A stretch of DNA of 29,613 bases from positions 1-29,613 of the forward strand of contig JADIYI010000001.1 of the NCBI GenBank assembly GCA_016705365.1, given 5' to 3'. The DNA is from Gammaproteobacteria bacterium (GTDB lineage Bacteria > Pseudomonadota > Gammaproteobacteria > Pseudomonadales > UBA5518). The first letter of the stretch is position 1. Each line of letters opens with the position of its first letter. Shown here piece after piece: positions 10,854-20,419 of this stretch. The translations under genes and the position numbers were made by a program. Under the pieces are notes generated by a model. That model was not told the origin of the DNA and ran no database searches. It worked only from the letters and a program-made list of their open reading frames with translations.

Positions 10854-12572
10854 ATGGCTTCCCGATTGAGCGACAACAGACACCCGACCGACCTTCTGCG
10901 CAACGCGCTCCGGCTGCACCGGGAGGGGAACGTCAAACAGGCTGCAAAGAGCTGCCGGCAGATCATTGCGCTCGATTCAAGGCACATCGGCGCCCTCGAA
11001 CTGTTGACCCGGTGCCTGGTCCAGGGCAACGAACTCCCCGGAGCCATCGACACACTCGACTCGCTGATTCGCGCGAACCCGCAGGAGCCAAAGTACTTCA
11101 CCAAGCAAGCCGAGCTGTATCTGCAGCTGCAGCAACCCGCGCGTGCGATCGATGCTTACCAGCGCCTGCTGGCCGTACACCCCGCGATTCCCCTGCTGCA
11201 CTACCGATTCGCGCAGCTGCTGTATGCAACCGGACAGCCGAACCGGGCAATCGAGGAATACGAAGCGGCGCTGAACCTGGGTATCGATCAACCCGAGGAA
11301 GCCCTGGTCTGCCTGTCCAATATCCACACCGCCCTGCATCAACAGGGCAAGGCCATGGCACTGCTGCGGCGCGCGCTCGGGATAAATCCGGATTACCTGA
11401 TCGCGCTGTTCAACCTGGCAACCCTCACCGAGGAAACCGGGGACAAGCCCGGCGCCCTCGAGCTGTATGGCAGGGTGGTGCAACTGCAGCCCACCTTCGA
11501 CCAGGCTTTCGCCCGGCTGGCCAATCTCCGGGATTTCGACCGTAACGACGACCCGCTGATTGCCAGCATGCTGGCCAATCTCCGCTCCCCCGCGCTTGGC
11601 GACGCCGCGCGCGAGAGCATCCATTACGGCCTCGGCAAGGCCTTCGACGACTGCGGCGACTACAACGCGGCATTCGAACACTACGCGAAAGCCAACCGTT
11701 TCGGCCGCGCGCGGATGCCCGCGTACCAGCCGGCTGCCCAGGAGCAGATGGTGGATTCCATCATCGCGCATTGCTCCGCCCGATGGTTCGGGAAGGCAAG
11801 AGTCGCCTCGGATGCGCGGCCCATCTTCATCTGCGGCATGTTCCGTTCCGGCACCACGTTGCTGGAGCAGGTGCTGGGGGCGCATCCGCTGATCACCAGC
11901 GGCGGAGAACTCGCGTACTTTGCGCGCTGCTGCGCCGGCGGCAAGCTCGCGCCCTACCCGAGCGCGCTGGCGACACTGGGCAACGGGGTTCTGCAGGAGG
12001 TTGCGGACGGCTATCTCGCGTACCTCGAAGAGCGCTTTCCGGGTGCGGATCGCGTGACCGACAAGCGGCCGGACAATATCCTTTTCCTGGGTGTCATCAA
12101 GGCGCTGTTCCCGGGTGCCCGGATCATCCACGCGACACGGCACGCGCTCGACAACGCCCTGTCGGTCTATTTCCAGAACCTCGACGAGAAATTCAATTAC
12201 GCCACCGACCTCGCGCACATCCTGCACTTCAATGCGCAGCTGCAGCGCCTGATGGGGCATTGGAACACCCTCTTCGGTGACGATATCCTGCAGATACGCT
12301 ACGACGAGTTCGTGACGGACCAGCAGGCCCAGACCCGGCGCCTGCTGGCCTTTTGCGGTCTGCCGTGGCATGAAGACTGCCTCGCGTTTCACGCCCGCGA
12401 CAGCACGGTAAGAACGGCGAGCCTGTGGCAGGTTCGCAAGCCGCTCTATCAACGCTCATCGGGGCGCTGGCTCAATTATCGAGCGCACCTCGAACATCTC
12501 GTTGCCCGCGCCGGGGCAATCGATGGCCATCCACCTTCAACAACCCCGAAGGGGACAGGAGAACGGGTTTGA
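10854..12572 (+). CDS. TPR-repeat sulfotransferase family protein
   Basis: Cytoplasmic protein of 572 residues with N-terminal tetratricopeptide repeats (about residues 10-260; for example AIDAYQRLLAVHPAIPLLHY and ALELYGRVVQLQPTFDQAFA) and a C-terminal PAPS-dependent sulfotransferase domain (about 320-540). The 5'-phosphosulfate loop is ICGMFRSGTTLLEQVLGAHP near residue 325. The 3'-phosphate-binding segment is IIHATRHALDNALSVYFQNL near residue 425. KRPDN precedes it, and GRWLNYRAHLEHL is the usual C-terminal element of the family. Reading frame intact. It begins 59 bases after the receptor stop and its own stop overlaps the next start. Acceptor unknown: peptide, protein Tyr, sugar or small molecule. 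Proteins of this architecture are, to my recollection, often found next to TonB-dependent receptors in Gamma- and Alphaproteobacteria; the reason is not established. Confidence 0.9.
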   Translation: MASRLSDNRHPTDLLRNALRLHREGNVKQAAKSCRQIIALDSRHIGALELLTRCLVQGNELPGAIDTLDSLIRANPQEPKYFTKQAELYLQLQQPARAIDAYQRLLAVHPAIPLLHYRFAQLLYATGQPNRAIEEYEAALNLGIDQPEEALVCLSNIHTALHQQGKAMALLRRALGINPDYLIALFNLATLTEETGDKPGALELYGRVVQLQPTFDQAFARLANLRDFDRNDDPLIASMLANLRSPALGDAARESIHYGLGKAFDDCGDYNAAFEHYAKANRFGRARMPAYQPAAQEQMVDSIIAHCSARWFGKARVASDARPIFICGMFRSGTTLLEQVLGAHPLITSGGELAYFARCCAGGKLAPYPSALATLGNGVLQEVADGYLAYLEERFPGADRVTDKRPDNILFLGVIKALFPGARIIHATRHALDNALSVYFQNLDEKFNYATDLAHILHFNAQLQRLMGHWNTLFGDDILQIRYDEFVTDQQAQTRRLLAFCGLPWHEDCLAFHARDSTVRTASLWQVRKPLYQRSSGRWLNYRAHLEHLVARAGAIDGHPPSTTPKGTGERV

Positions 12573-13036
12573 ACAAGATGTTGTTGCCGCGCAATCTGTG
12601 GCTCGCCGCGATCGGCACCGTGCTGGGCTTGCAGGCGGCTGTCGCCGCCGAAGACCTGAATGTGCGTGATCTCATGAGCGCCGACGAATTCAGGGCGGCC
12701 GGGCTCGAGCAGCTCAGTCAGGAAGAAATCACCGCGCTCAACGCGTGGCTGCTGCGCTATACCGCGAAGGAGGCGCCCATTTTGCGGACCAGCAATGAAG
12801 TCGTGCGCGAGGAGGTGCGCAAGGTCGAGGCGGAGGTGATCAGGAGCCGCATCGACGGAGATTTCGCCGGATGGTCCGGCAAGACCGTGTTCGTGCTGCA
12901 GAACGGGCAGGCCTGGCAACAACGGATGGGCGGCAGCTGGCGCCACCACGCAAATGCCCCGGAAGTTGAAATTCGCAAGAATTTCATGGGCTTCTGGGAA
13001 ATGAAGATGGTGGACGGGGTCGCCTGGTCGGGGTAA
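12569..13036 (+). CDS. Small exported protein of unknown function, C-terminus probably clipped by a one-base deletion
   Basis: About 155 residues. The start is taken at TTG 12569 because AGGAGA (12557-12562) sits six bases upstream and the TTG overlaps the TGA of the sulfotransferase gene (TTGA), implying translational coupling; ATG 12578 is in the same frame. A signal peptide is clear (LWLAAIGTVLGLQAAVAAED). The mature part has a helical, charged region (MSADEFRAAGLEQLSQEEIT; REEVRKVEAEVIRSRIDGDF) and a strand-rich end (GWSGKTVFVLQNGQAWQQRM; EVEIRKNFMGFWEMKM). No enzyme motif seen. The frame stops at TAA 13034-13036. Adding one G to the GGGG run at 13030-13033 would instead give GVKRLR and a stop at 13048-13050, which matches the tail I recall for homologues. 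I recognise the family only as uncharacterised. Confidence 0.75.
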   Translation: MNKMLLPRNLWLAAIGTVLGLQAAVAAEDLNVRDLMSADEFRAAGLEQLSQEEITALNAWLLRYTAKEAPILRTSNEVVREEVRKVEAEVIRSRIDGDFAGWSGKTVFVLQNGQAWQQRMGGSWRHHANAPEVEIRKNFMGFWEMKMVDGVAWSG

Positions 13037-13354
13037 AGCGCCTCCGCTGAGGCTTTGTGGGTAATTTTGCGGCTGAGCTGCCGGATCATTCGTCGCGAGC
13101 GCGCCGCAAACAGGATGTCGGCACCCCGCTCCAATACCGGGCTCTCCTGCCAAAACTGCTTCAACCCGTTGATAAATAATATTTTCCGCTCGCCTCCAGC
13201 CCAATTGAAGGCTTGCCGGGCAAACTCCTCTCAGAATTTCATGAATATACGCCCGCCGATTGAGGGAAACCGCAGCCCGCTCGTCTCATGTTCGCAAATC
13301 GCGATTTTCGTGAATCGCCGTGTGCCTAACCAAACAACATGAGGGGAGCAACCT
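13037..13354 (+). promoter_or_regulatory. Intergenic region upstream of the second receptor, with strong ribosome binding site
   Basis: 318 bases without a convincing gene. GCCTC-CGCT-GAGGC at about 13040-13053 followed by TTTGT could be a weak terminator for the preceding gene. An AT-rich patch at 13170-13186 includes TAATAT (13177-13182), a possible -10 box without a good -35. GAGGGGAG at 13341-13348 is a strong Shine-Dalgarno site six bases before the ATG at 13355. Confidence 0.45.
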
Positions 13355-16129
13355 ATGTTCAAAAAATCACGCCTTGCGCTATCTATCGCTACGGCCGTGG
13401 GAACCATCGTATCTACCGTCAGTCCATCCGCGCTTGCCCAGGAAGCAGCCAGCACCATGGAAGAGGTCATCGTTACCGGTTCGCGTATCAAGCGCAGCGA
13501 TATCGACAGCATCAGCCCCATTTCGGTGTTCGACGAAGCGGCACTCGATGCGGCCGGCAACACGACGCTGGAGCGATTCCTGGTCAACCTGCCATCCGTA
13601 TCCGGCGCCGATTTCGGCTCGGGTATCAATAACGGCACAGCGGGGTGGGCAACGGTATCCCTGCGTGGTCTCGGACCCAACCGGACCCTGGTGCTGCTGA
13701 ACGGCAACCGCATGTCCTCGGCGGGCGTAAACGGCTTCGTCGATCTCAACCTGATCCCCTCGTCGGTCATCGAGCGGGTCGAGGTATTGCGTGACGGTGC
13801 CTCCACGACCTACGGTTCCGATGCGATCGCGGGCGTGGTCAACCTGATCACCAAGACCGACTTCGACGGCGTCGAGCTGGAGTATCAGTTCGACGAGACC
13901 GGCGAAGGCGACGGCCAGCAAAAGCTCGCCGCCATCACCTTCGGCAAATCCTTCGATCGCGGCAACGTGCTGGTCAATGCACAATGGCAGCGACGCGACG
14001 AGATCTGGCAAGGCGACCGGGATTTTTCTGCTTGCCCGATACGCGAAGGCCTGGACGACAACGACCACCTCTACACCTACTGCGGAGGCTCGGTCGCCTC
14101 TTACCCGGGCTCGGCCTTCGTCGCATCCAATGGCTACAGCGATGGCCTGATCAAGGATCCCGTGACCGGGCAGGTTCGCGTGTTCGATGGCGAGACGGAC
14201 GCCTTCAACTTCGCTGCCGCGAGCCTGATGGTGACCCCGCAGGAGGTGTACAGCGTTTTCGGGCAGGCAAACTACGACCTGATCGAATCCAGCGCGGCCG
14301 GCTCGGTCAGTGGCTTCGTGGAGACCCAGTTCTCGAACCGCACCTCCAGCCAGCTGCTGGCGCCGGAAGCCACGTTCTGGGGCTCCGAAGTGCCCGTCAC
14401 CAACCCCGGCAACGTGTTCGGCGAACCCGCCTACGTCTATCGTCGCCTGGTCGAGACCGGCGGTCGCCGCGCGGTCCAGGATGTCGACAGCTACCGCATA
14501 CTGAGTGGCCTGCGCGGCGAGTTCAACAACGGCTGGTCGTGGGATCTGTCCTACAACTATTCGAAGTACAAGGACAACGCCCAGGACAAGTTCCGTGGCA
14601 TGCCGGAGCGGATGAACATCCTGATCGATCCGGATCTGTGCGCCGCGGACCCTGCCTGCCCCGGTGTATGGGATCCCTTCTCGCGTGACACCCTGACCCA
14701 GGAAATGCAGGCCTACGGACTGGCGAACCCGCTCAGCACCGACCAATCGCGTCTGCGGATCCTGCAAACCAACCTTGCCGGCGATTTCGGCGGGCTCGAG
14801 CTGCCCGGCGGCAAGCCGCAATGGGCGATCGGTTACGAGCACCGCTCCGAGGAAGGCAGCCTCTCCTATGACGACAACGTGCTGGCGGGCAACGTATACA
14901 ACTACGCGGGCGCGAACACCGAGGCAGAGTACGAGGTGGACGAGTGGTACGGCGAATTGCGCATACCGATCCTCTCGGGCGTACCCTTTGCCGAGGTGCT
15001 GACGGCGGAAATTTCCGCCCGTAATTCCGATTACGACAATCTCGAAGACGACAGCACTGTGTGGAAATATGCCCTGGAGTGGGCACCGATCAGGGATGTG
15101 CGGCTACGCTACACGTATGCCGAAGGTTTCCGCGCCCCGAACATCGGCGAGATCGCTTCGCCGGAAAACCAGACCGCGGCATCCTATCGCGAGCCGTGTC
15201 AGAACTGGGGCGCCAATACCAATGCCACGGTTCGGGCCAATTGCGCCGCCGACGGCCTTTCCCCGACGTTCAGCCCCTCTTCGGACCAGGCATTCAGCCT
15301 GTCCGGAGGCAACCCGAACCTCGAACCGGAAGAGTCCGAAACGCAGACCTATGGCGTGATCTGGACCCCGAGCTTCCTCGAAGGCTTCGCCGCAACACTC
15401 GACTGGTACGATATCCAGATCGATGGCGCGATCGGCGCGCTCGGTGTCAACGATATCGTCCAGGGCTGTTATACCAGCGACAATTTCTCCTCGCCGCTGT
15501 GCGCGCTGATCCTCGGTCCCGACGCGGTAGGTGAAAATCCGAACCCGAACTCGCCGCGCCGCAACGTGATCAGCAACATATCCGGCGCTGACCTGCGGAT
15601 CGGCAACCTGTCGACCTTCGAGACCCAGGGCCTGGATTTCTCGACCACCTACACATTCCAGAACGTATTCGAGGGCATGCTGAATCTCGGCCTGTACGGC
15701 ACCTACCTGGATTCGTACGAATACACCTCTGGCCCGGGCATTCCGGCGACCGAGCTATCGGGCTATTTCGGCACCGACCCCTACCAGGGCGACGTTCCGG
15801 CCGCCTTCCCCGAATGGAAGATGAACTTCACCGCATCCTATTCCCGCAACAACTGGGGCGGCAGCTACACGGTTCGCTGGTGGAGCGGGGTGGATGATGT
15901 CGACACCACCTGCAAAGGTGCCCAGGTGTCCTGCGATATCGGCGACTATGACTATCATGATGTCCAGGGCTACTACGAGTGGAAAAACGTCACGTTTACC
16001 GCCGGGGTACGTAATCTGTTCGACGAGGACCCGCCTTATGTCTCCAACAACGGCGACATGAACACGATCAACTTCAACTACGACACGGCCGGGCGCTACT
16101 ACTACACCCGCGTGGCCCTGAAGTTCTGA
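13355..16129 (+). CDS. TonB-dependent outer-membrane receptor without STN domain
   Basis: Intact 924-residue outer-membrane receptor. Signal peptide MFKKSRLALSIATAVGTIVS through to SALAQEA. The plug starts at EEVIVTGSRIKRSDIDSISP; EEVIVTGSR also resembles a TonB-box region. Other plug motifs are VSLRGLGPNRTLVLLNGNRM, VIERVEVLRDGASTTYGSDA and AGVVNLITKTDFDGVELEYQ. Barrel features include YAEGFRAPNIGEIASPENQT, GGNPNLEPEESETQTYGVIW and the terminal RYYYTRVALKF ending in Phe. It lacks the N-terminal STN domain of the receptor at 7794, so it would transport but not signal through FecR. Both receptors share the same plug subfamily (long RTLVLLNG-type plugs), of a kind often found in large numbers in peptide- or glycan-using bacteria. 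The gene has its own leader region and ends at a strong terminator, so it may be a separate unit controlled by the same ECF sigma factor (inference). Confidence 0.95.
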   Translation: MFKKSRLALSIATAVGTIVSTVSPSALAQEAASTMEEVIVTGSRIKRSDIDSISPISVFDEAALDAAGNTTLERFLVNLPSVSGADFGSGINNGTAGWATVSLRGLGPNRTLVLLNGNRMSSAGVNGFVDLNLIPSSVIERVEVLRDGASTTYGSDAIAGVVNLITKTDFDGVELEYQFDETGEGDGQQKLAAITFGKSFDRGNVLVNAQWQRRDEIWQGDRDFSACPIREGLDDNDHLYTYCGGSVASYPGSAFVASNGYSDGLIKDPVTGQVRVFDGETDAFNFAAASLMVTPQEVYSVFGQANYDLIESSAAGSVSGFVETQFSNRTSSQLLAPEATFWGSEVPVTNPGNVFGEPAYVYRRLVETGGRRAVQDVDSYRILSGLRGEFNNGWSWDLSYNYSKYKDNAQDKFRGMPERMNILIDPDLCAADPACPGVWDPFSRDTLTQEMQAYGLANPLSTDQSRLRILQTNLAGDFGGLELPGGKPQWAIGYEHRSEEGSLSYDDNVLAGNVYNYAGANTEAEYEVDEWYGELRIPILSGVPFAEVLTAEISARNSDYDNLEDDSTVWKYALEWAPIRDVRLRYTYAEGFRAPNIGEIASPENQTAASYREPCQNWGANTNATVRANCAADGLSPTFSPSSDQAFSLSGGNPNLEPEESETQTYGVIWTPSFLEGFAATLDWYDIQIDGAIGALGVNDIVQGCYTSDNFSSPLCALILGPDAVGENPNPNSPRRNVISNISGADLRIGNLSTFETQGLDFSTTYTFQNVFEGMLNLGLYGTYLDSYEYTSGPGIPATELSGYFGTDPYQGDVPAAFPEWKMNFTASYSRNNWGGSYTVRWWSGVDDVDTTCKGAQVSCDIGDYDYHDVQGYYEWKNVTFTAGVRNLFDEDPPYVSNNGDMNTINFNYDTAGRYYYTRVALKF

Positions 16130-16173
16130 TACGACGTGGTTCACGGGTCATGGAATCCATGGCCCCTTGCGAC

Positions 16174-16202
16174 AAGCCCCTCCCTGCGAGGGGCTTTTTT
16201 TT
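16174..16202 (+). terminator. Intrinsic terminator after the second TonB-dependent receptor
   Basis: AAGCCCCTC (16174-16182), loop CCTGC, GAGGGGCTT (16188-16196) followed by an unbroken T-run to 16202. The 9-bp GC-rich stem with U-tract is a textbook rho-independent terminator. It begins 45 bases after the receptor stop codon. Confidence 0.93.
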
Positions 16203-16268
16203 GGGTGCCATGAGCGTCGTCTCCCAATAGAATCTGACCGGCAAACAACGAACGAGTCGCGAGCTGAC

Positions 16269-17579
16269 TCAGGGCGCAGCAAGCCGCTCCAGAATATTTT
16301 CGCCGCCGACGCGAAAATCACCGATCGTCTCGACCAATTGGCTGAACCCCGCTCGTTCGGCCTCGCTGAGCGCGGGGTTCCACAGATCCATCAGCAGTAT
16401 CACCCGCATGTTGTCACTGCGGTTCCAGGCCTCGTGCTCGAAGGTGTCATCGAAAACCATTACCTCGCCTTCGCGCCAGACATGGGGCGGATCGCCGATC
16501 ACGTTGAGTGTGCAGTCAGGCGGGACAATCAATGGCAGATGCGCCACTACGCGCGCGTTCGTGACGCCGCGATGCGGCAGTATATGTGCCTTCGGACGCA
16601 GCACGGAAAACAGGATCTCCGGTGCGTGGTCGCGGATCAGCGCACGCGGCAACGCGTCGATGCTGCGGGATGTCACCGGGCAATGCGCGCAGTTCTCGTC
16701 GAATCGCTTGCCGTGACGGTAGAAAAAAAACGCGTCCCACCCGCCTTCTCCAAGCTCGCTGCTGACCAGGCTGCGGAGCTGTCCGTACTCGTGAAAGGGT
16801 TCGATGCCGCGACCGGCCGCAAGCATCGCGAGCATCTCCTGACGGATCGCGGCGGTACTGGCCTCCAGTTCCTCGATCCAGGGAAAGCTCGCTCGCGCAA
16901 GGTAGGGACGGGTCGGCAAATCGGGAAAATACAGGAACTTGGGACGCTGGCGAGGATCGCCGCTGTCCGCAGCGATTTTCCCGAGATAGATCGCCAGGCA
17001 TTTGCGCACGCGCTCCATCTCGCCGGCACCAAAGCGCTCCACCAGAGGTGCCAGTGTCTGCGTGAATATCCGCTCGCGCGCGGCGTCGACATAATCCATC
17101 GCGTGCACGATGCGTGCGGACAACGAGGCCGGCGTGGTTTCACGGTTGCGCCAGCTGCCCCTGGCCTGGGCCTGCAGGATGGCACGAAAATAAGCCATTG
17201 CCGCGCCATCGTGATCGGCGCCGGCTTCGAGCAGCTCGCCAAGGCATAGCGCCGCAGTGTAGTTGTTGCCATCGAGCCGCAACGCCTCGGGCAAAGCGCG
17301 CAAGGCCTCGGCGTCATCACCAGCCGCACGGCAGGCGACTCCCAGATTCAGCCATCCCTGGCTCGCCGTGGCGTCGATTTCCAATGCCAACCGGCAAAAG
17401 TGCACGGCCTCTGTCCCGGAATCGTTCGCGAAAGCGCGGGCAGCGAAATAGCGCGCGGCTTCCAGCCGTGCCGGTGCGGATTCATGCTCCAGCGCTTCCT
17501 GATAAAGCCGGTTTGCGGCATCGAACTGCTGCTGCTGTGCATGCCCGCGCGCATTGATCAACAGATCATCGATATTCAT
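16269..17579 (-). CDS. TPR-containing aspartyl/asparaginyl beta-hydroxylase-like dioxygenase
   Basis: Fe(II)/2-oxoglutarate-dependent oxygenase of the aspartyl/asparaginyl beta-hydroxylase family, 436 residues. The start is ATG 17579 (MNIDDLLINARGHAQQQQFD), where TPR-like helices begin; the frame is open further upstream, but that sequence is not family-like. Repeats occupy about residues 1-130 (AVHFCRLALEIDATASQGWL; ALPEALRLDGNNYTAALCLG). The catalytic domain is C-terminal: AHILPHRGVTNARVVAHLPL with the first His, then GDPPHVWREGEVMVFDDTFE with HEAWNRS supplying the second His, and NMRVILLMDLWNP with the Arg expected to bind 2-oxoglutarate. Probable reaction: hydroxylation of Asp/Asn in a peptide or protein; substrate unknown. 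Intact. Encoded opposite to, and convergent with, the receptor, and divergent from the aminopeptidase gene. Confidence 0.88.
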   Translation of the reverse strand: MNIDDLLINARGHAQQQQFDAANRLYQEALEHESAPARLEAARYFAARAFANDSGTEAVHFCRLALEIDATASQGWLNLGVACRAAGDDAEALRALPEALRLDGNNYTAALCLGELLEAGADHDGAAMAYFRAILQAQARGSWRNRETTPASLSARIVHAMDYVDAARERIFTQTLAPLVERFGAGEMERVRKCLAIYLGKIAADSGDPRQRPKFLYFPDLPTRPYLARASFPWIEELEASTAAIRQEMLAMLAAGRGIEPFHEYGQLRSLVSSELGEGGWDAFFFYRHGKRFDENCAHCPVTSRSIDALPRALIRDHAPEILFSVLRPKAHILPHRGVTNARVVAHLPLIVPPDCTLNVIGDPPHVWREGEVMVFDDTFEHEAWNRSDNMRVILLMDLWNPALSEAERAGFSQLVETIGDFRVGGENILERLAAP

Positions 17580-17787
17580 GCCCAAAGTACTCTGGTCCCG
17601 ATACCGTGATTGTGGCTCACTTGCAGCATGGAGTCTGTACCGCCATGTCACGACAGGCAAACAGTCATGACCGCTACGCGAGTTTCCGCAAACCGGCCAT
17701 ACTGACAACATGGATCCACTGTCCGCCTTTTTTACCCTGCTGTTCGTGATCGCGATCCGCATGGTGTTCCCGCCGGAATCGGGCAGC

Positions 17788-20412
17788 GTGAACCGAATGC
17801 GTCTGATAGCGCTCACGGCGCTGCTGCTGGCGTTCTGTGCCGCCTGCACGCCGACACTGCACGGTTCGGCGGCCGGGCGCCCGGCCAGCGACACGCTCGA
17901 CGAAAGCAGCGCGCGCCTGCGCGCAATGCAGTTGAGCGAGGTCAGCTATGAGCTCGATATGCAACTCGACGCCGGCTCGCCCGAATACCGTGGTGAGGTC
18001 ATCATTCGTTTCGGGTTCAACTCGCGCGGAGCACCGCTCACCATCGACTTCGGCGGCGGCACCGTGGAAGCCATGTCCGTCAACGGCGGATCTTTCAAGG
18101 CCGCCGATTACAACGGTTTTTTCATAACGGTTCCCGCGGCGGCGCTGCGTGCGGGAAGCAACGACGTCCGCATCCGTTACCGCCACCCCTGGAGCACGGA
18201 ATCCTCGGGACTGTTCCGCTTCACCGACCCCGAGGATGGGCGCAGCTATGTCTACACCGATTTCGAAGCCTACGCGGCGAATCGTGCCTTTCCCTGCTTC
18301 GACCAACCCGATATCAAGGCCAGCTATACACTCGGCGTGGAGGTCCCGGCCTCCTGGCAGGTGATCAGCGCTACCCGGGAAACCCGGGTCAGCGATTCCG
18401 GTGACACGCCGCTGGACCTTTGCCCGGAGCGCCCGCTTCAGCACCTACCTGTTCAGCCTGCATACCGGCGAATACCAGGTCTGGGAGGACCGTGAAGCGC
18501 GTATCCCGTCACGCCTGTTCTGTGCCGGTCGATGACTGGTTCCGCTGGACACGCGCCGGCTTCGGATTCTTCGAAGACTACTTCGGCATTGCCTATCCCT
18601 TCCTCAAGTATGACCAGGTCCTGGTACCGGAATACGCCTCCGGCGCGATGGAAAACGTCGCCGCGGTGGTCTTCGACGAAAACCTGGTCGGGCGCGGCCA
18701 ACTCACCGCTACCGCGCGCGAAACCATCGCCAACACCATCCTGCACGAGATGGCGCATATGTGGTTTGGCAACTTGGTGACCATGCAGTGGTGGAACGGC
18801 TTGTGGCTGAACGAGAGTTTTGCCAATTTCATGGCATTCCTCGCCCTTGCCGAAGCCACCGAGTTCAGGGACGCCTGGCACAGCTTCTACGCCTCCGAGA
18901 AAACCTGGGCCTATCGTGACGATGCGCGCGCGACCACGCACCCGATCGAGGTGGTGGTGGCGGACGCGCGCAGTTCCTTCGCCAACTTCGATGGTATCTC
19001 CTACGGCAAGGGTGCCGCGATTCTCAAGCAGCTGTACTTCCTGCTCGGGCCGGAGGCCTTTCGCAGCGGCGTCAGCGCGTATCTGCGGGAACGTGCCTGG
19101 CGCAACGCCCGGCTCGAGGATTTCGTGGCCGCGCTGGCGCAGGCAAGCGGACGCAACCTCGATGCCTGGACACGCGAATGGTTGCTCGCAGCAGGCACCA
19201 ATACCGTCCGCGCCACGGTGCAATGCACAGCCGGCCAACTGCAATCCCTGACCCTGCTGCAGAGCGCTCCCGCGGCCCGTCCGCAGTTGCGCTCGCAGCG
19301 CCTGGAGGTGGCGCTGTATCGCGAGGGCGACGGCAGCCCTTACCAGGTGATCGACACGGTTGTAGCGGGCGCCAGCACCGCGGTTTCCATACCCGGACAG
19401 ATCGCCTGCCCCGATTTCGTCTGGCCCAACCACCAGGACTGGGCCTTTGCCCGCCTCGGCCTCGGCCCGGCCGATCTCGACTTCCTGCAACGCAATCTCA
19501 TGCAGTTCGACGATCCGCTGATGCGTAACATGATCTGGCAGACGCTATGGCATATGGTCGAGGACGGCACCCTCGCGCTGCCGGACTTTCTGCAACTCGC
19601 ACTGCAGTTCGAGGCGGCAGAGCATGATCCGCGCACCCTGGCGTCCATCCATTACCGTATAGCGGCCGCCTTCGACCTCGCTCTTCGGATCGGTGCCGCC
19701 GGCGGTCTGCCGGTGGCGGTCCCCGAACTGATGCAGCAACTGCGGCGCGATGCGTGGTGGGAGGTGCTGACCGCCGCACCGGCCAGCGACAGCCAGAAAA
19801 TCTGGCTGGATCATTATCTGCGCATCGCCGGAGGCGACGAGGATCTCGACGATCCTGGGCGCGACTACTGGGCGAGGATCGGGAACGCTCGGCTGGAGCC
19901 TCGATCAGCCACGCCGCTGGACGCTGCTCGGCTATCTCGCGGCAGGCGGCTACCCCGGTGCATTGCAGCTGGCGCAAGCCGAGCGCGCGCGCGATCCGTC
20001 GTCCAGCGGAGAGCTTGCCTGGCTCGGAGTACAGGCAGCACTACCGGAGCTGCCCCTGAAAGGCGCGATGCTCGAGCGGCTGATCGGCGGGCAAGCGGAC
20101 AATACGGCAGCTTCGCCCGCCATCATGAACCATCTTTTCCCGCCCTCGCAGATGGCACTGCAACGGGTATTTGCCGCTCGCATCCTGGCTGCGCTGGCGC
20201 TGCTCGACAGCACGCGCTCGGAGTACTTCATGGCGGATTATGTGCGGCTCTTCCCGGTACTGTGCGACACCGCAAGCGCGCAGCTGCTCGCGGCAGCCCT
20301 TGCCTCTTCCGCACCGCTCGGCAAACTGACGCACGACGGACTTGTCGTTGCGCTCGAAGACAATGACCGGTGCATGGCCATCCGGGATGCAGAACTACAG
20401 ATCAGGCCCTGA
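17788..20412 (+). CDS. Exported M1-family metallo-aminopeptidase (aminopeptidase N-like), frameshifted
   Basis: Zinc aminopeptidase that removes N-terminal residues from peptides. The N-terminus (MRLIALTALLLAFCAACTPT) is a signal sequence, and CAAC is a weak lipobox, so it may be a lipoprotein. GTG 17788, ATG 17797 and ATG 17710 are alternative starts in one frame. Motifs: FEAYAANRAFPCFDQPDIKA, the substrate-recognition motif GAMEN in YASGAMENVAAVVFDENL (about 18640), and the zinc site HEMAHMW (about 18748) with the third ligand Glu in LWLNESFANFM. The C-terminal helical domain follows (ERAP1_C-like, about 19480-20410). About 870 residues, as expected for M1 enzymes. The motif style is that of Streptomyces-type/eukaryotic enzymes, not E. 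coli PepN. Frame changes occur near 18413, near 18520 (where about 25 bases of a normally present linker also seem missing, RLF joining directly to VPVDDWF) and near 19870. Confidence 0.88.
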
Positions 20413-20419
20413 AGCGCGC

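Noticed and set aside
10977..12452. Minus-strand open frame (491 codons) opposite the TPR-sulfotransferase
   Set aside because: Mirrors the codon bias of the plus-strand gene, which carries the PAPS-binding motifs; no family features of its own.
13379..14842. Minus-strand open frame (487 codons) opposite the second receptor
   Set aside because: Shadow of the intact receptor gene; no ribosome binding site or domain recognised.
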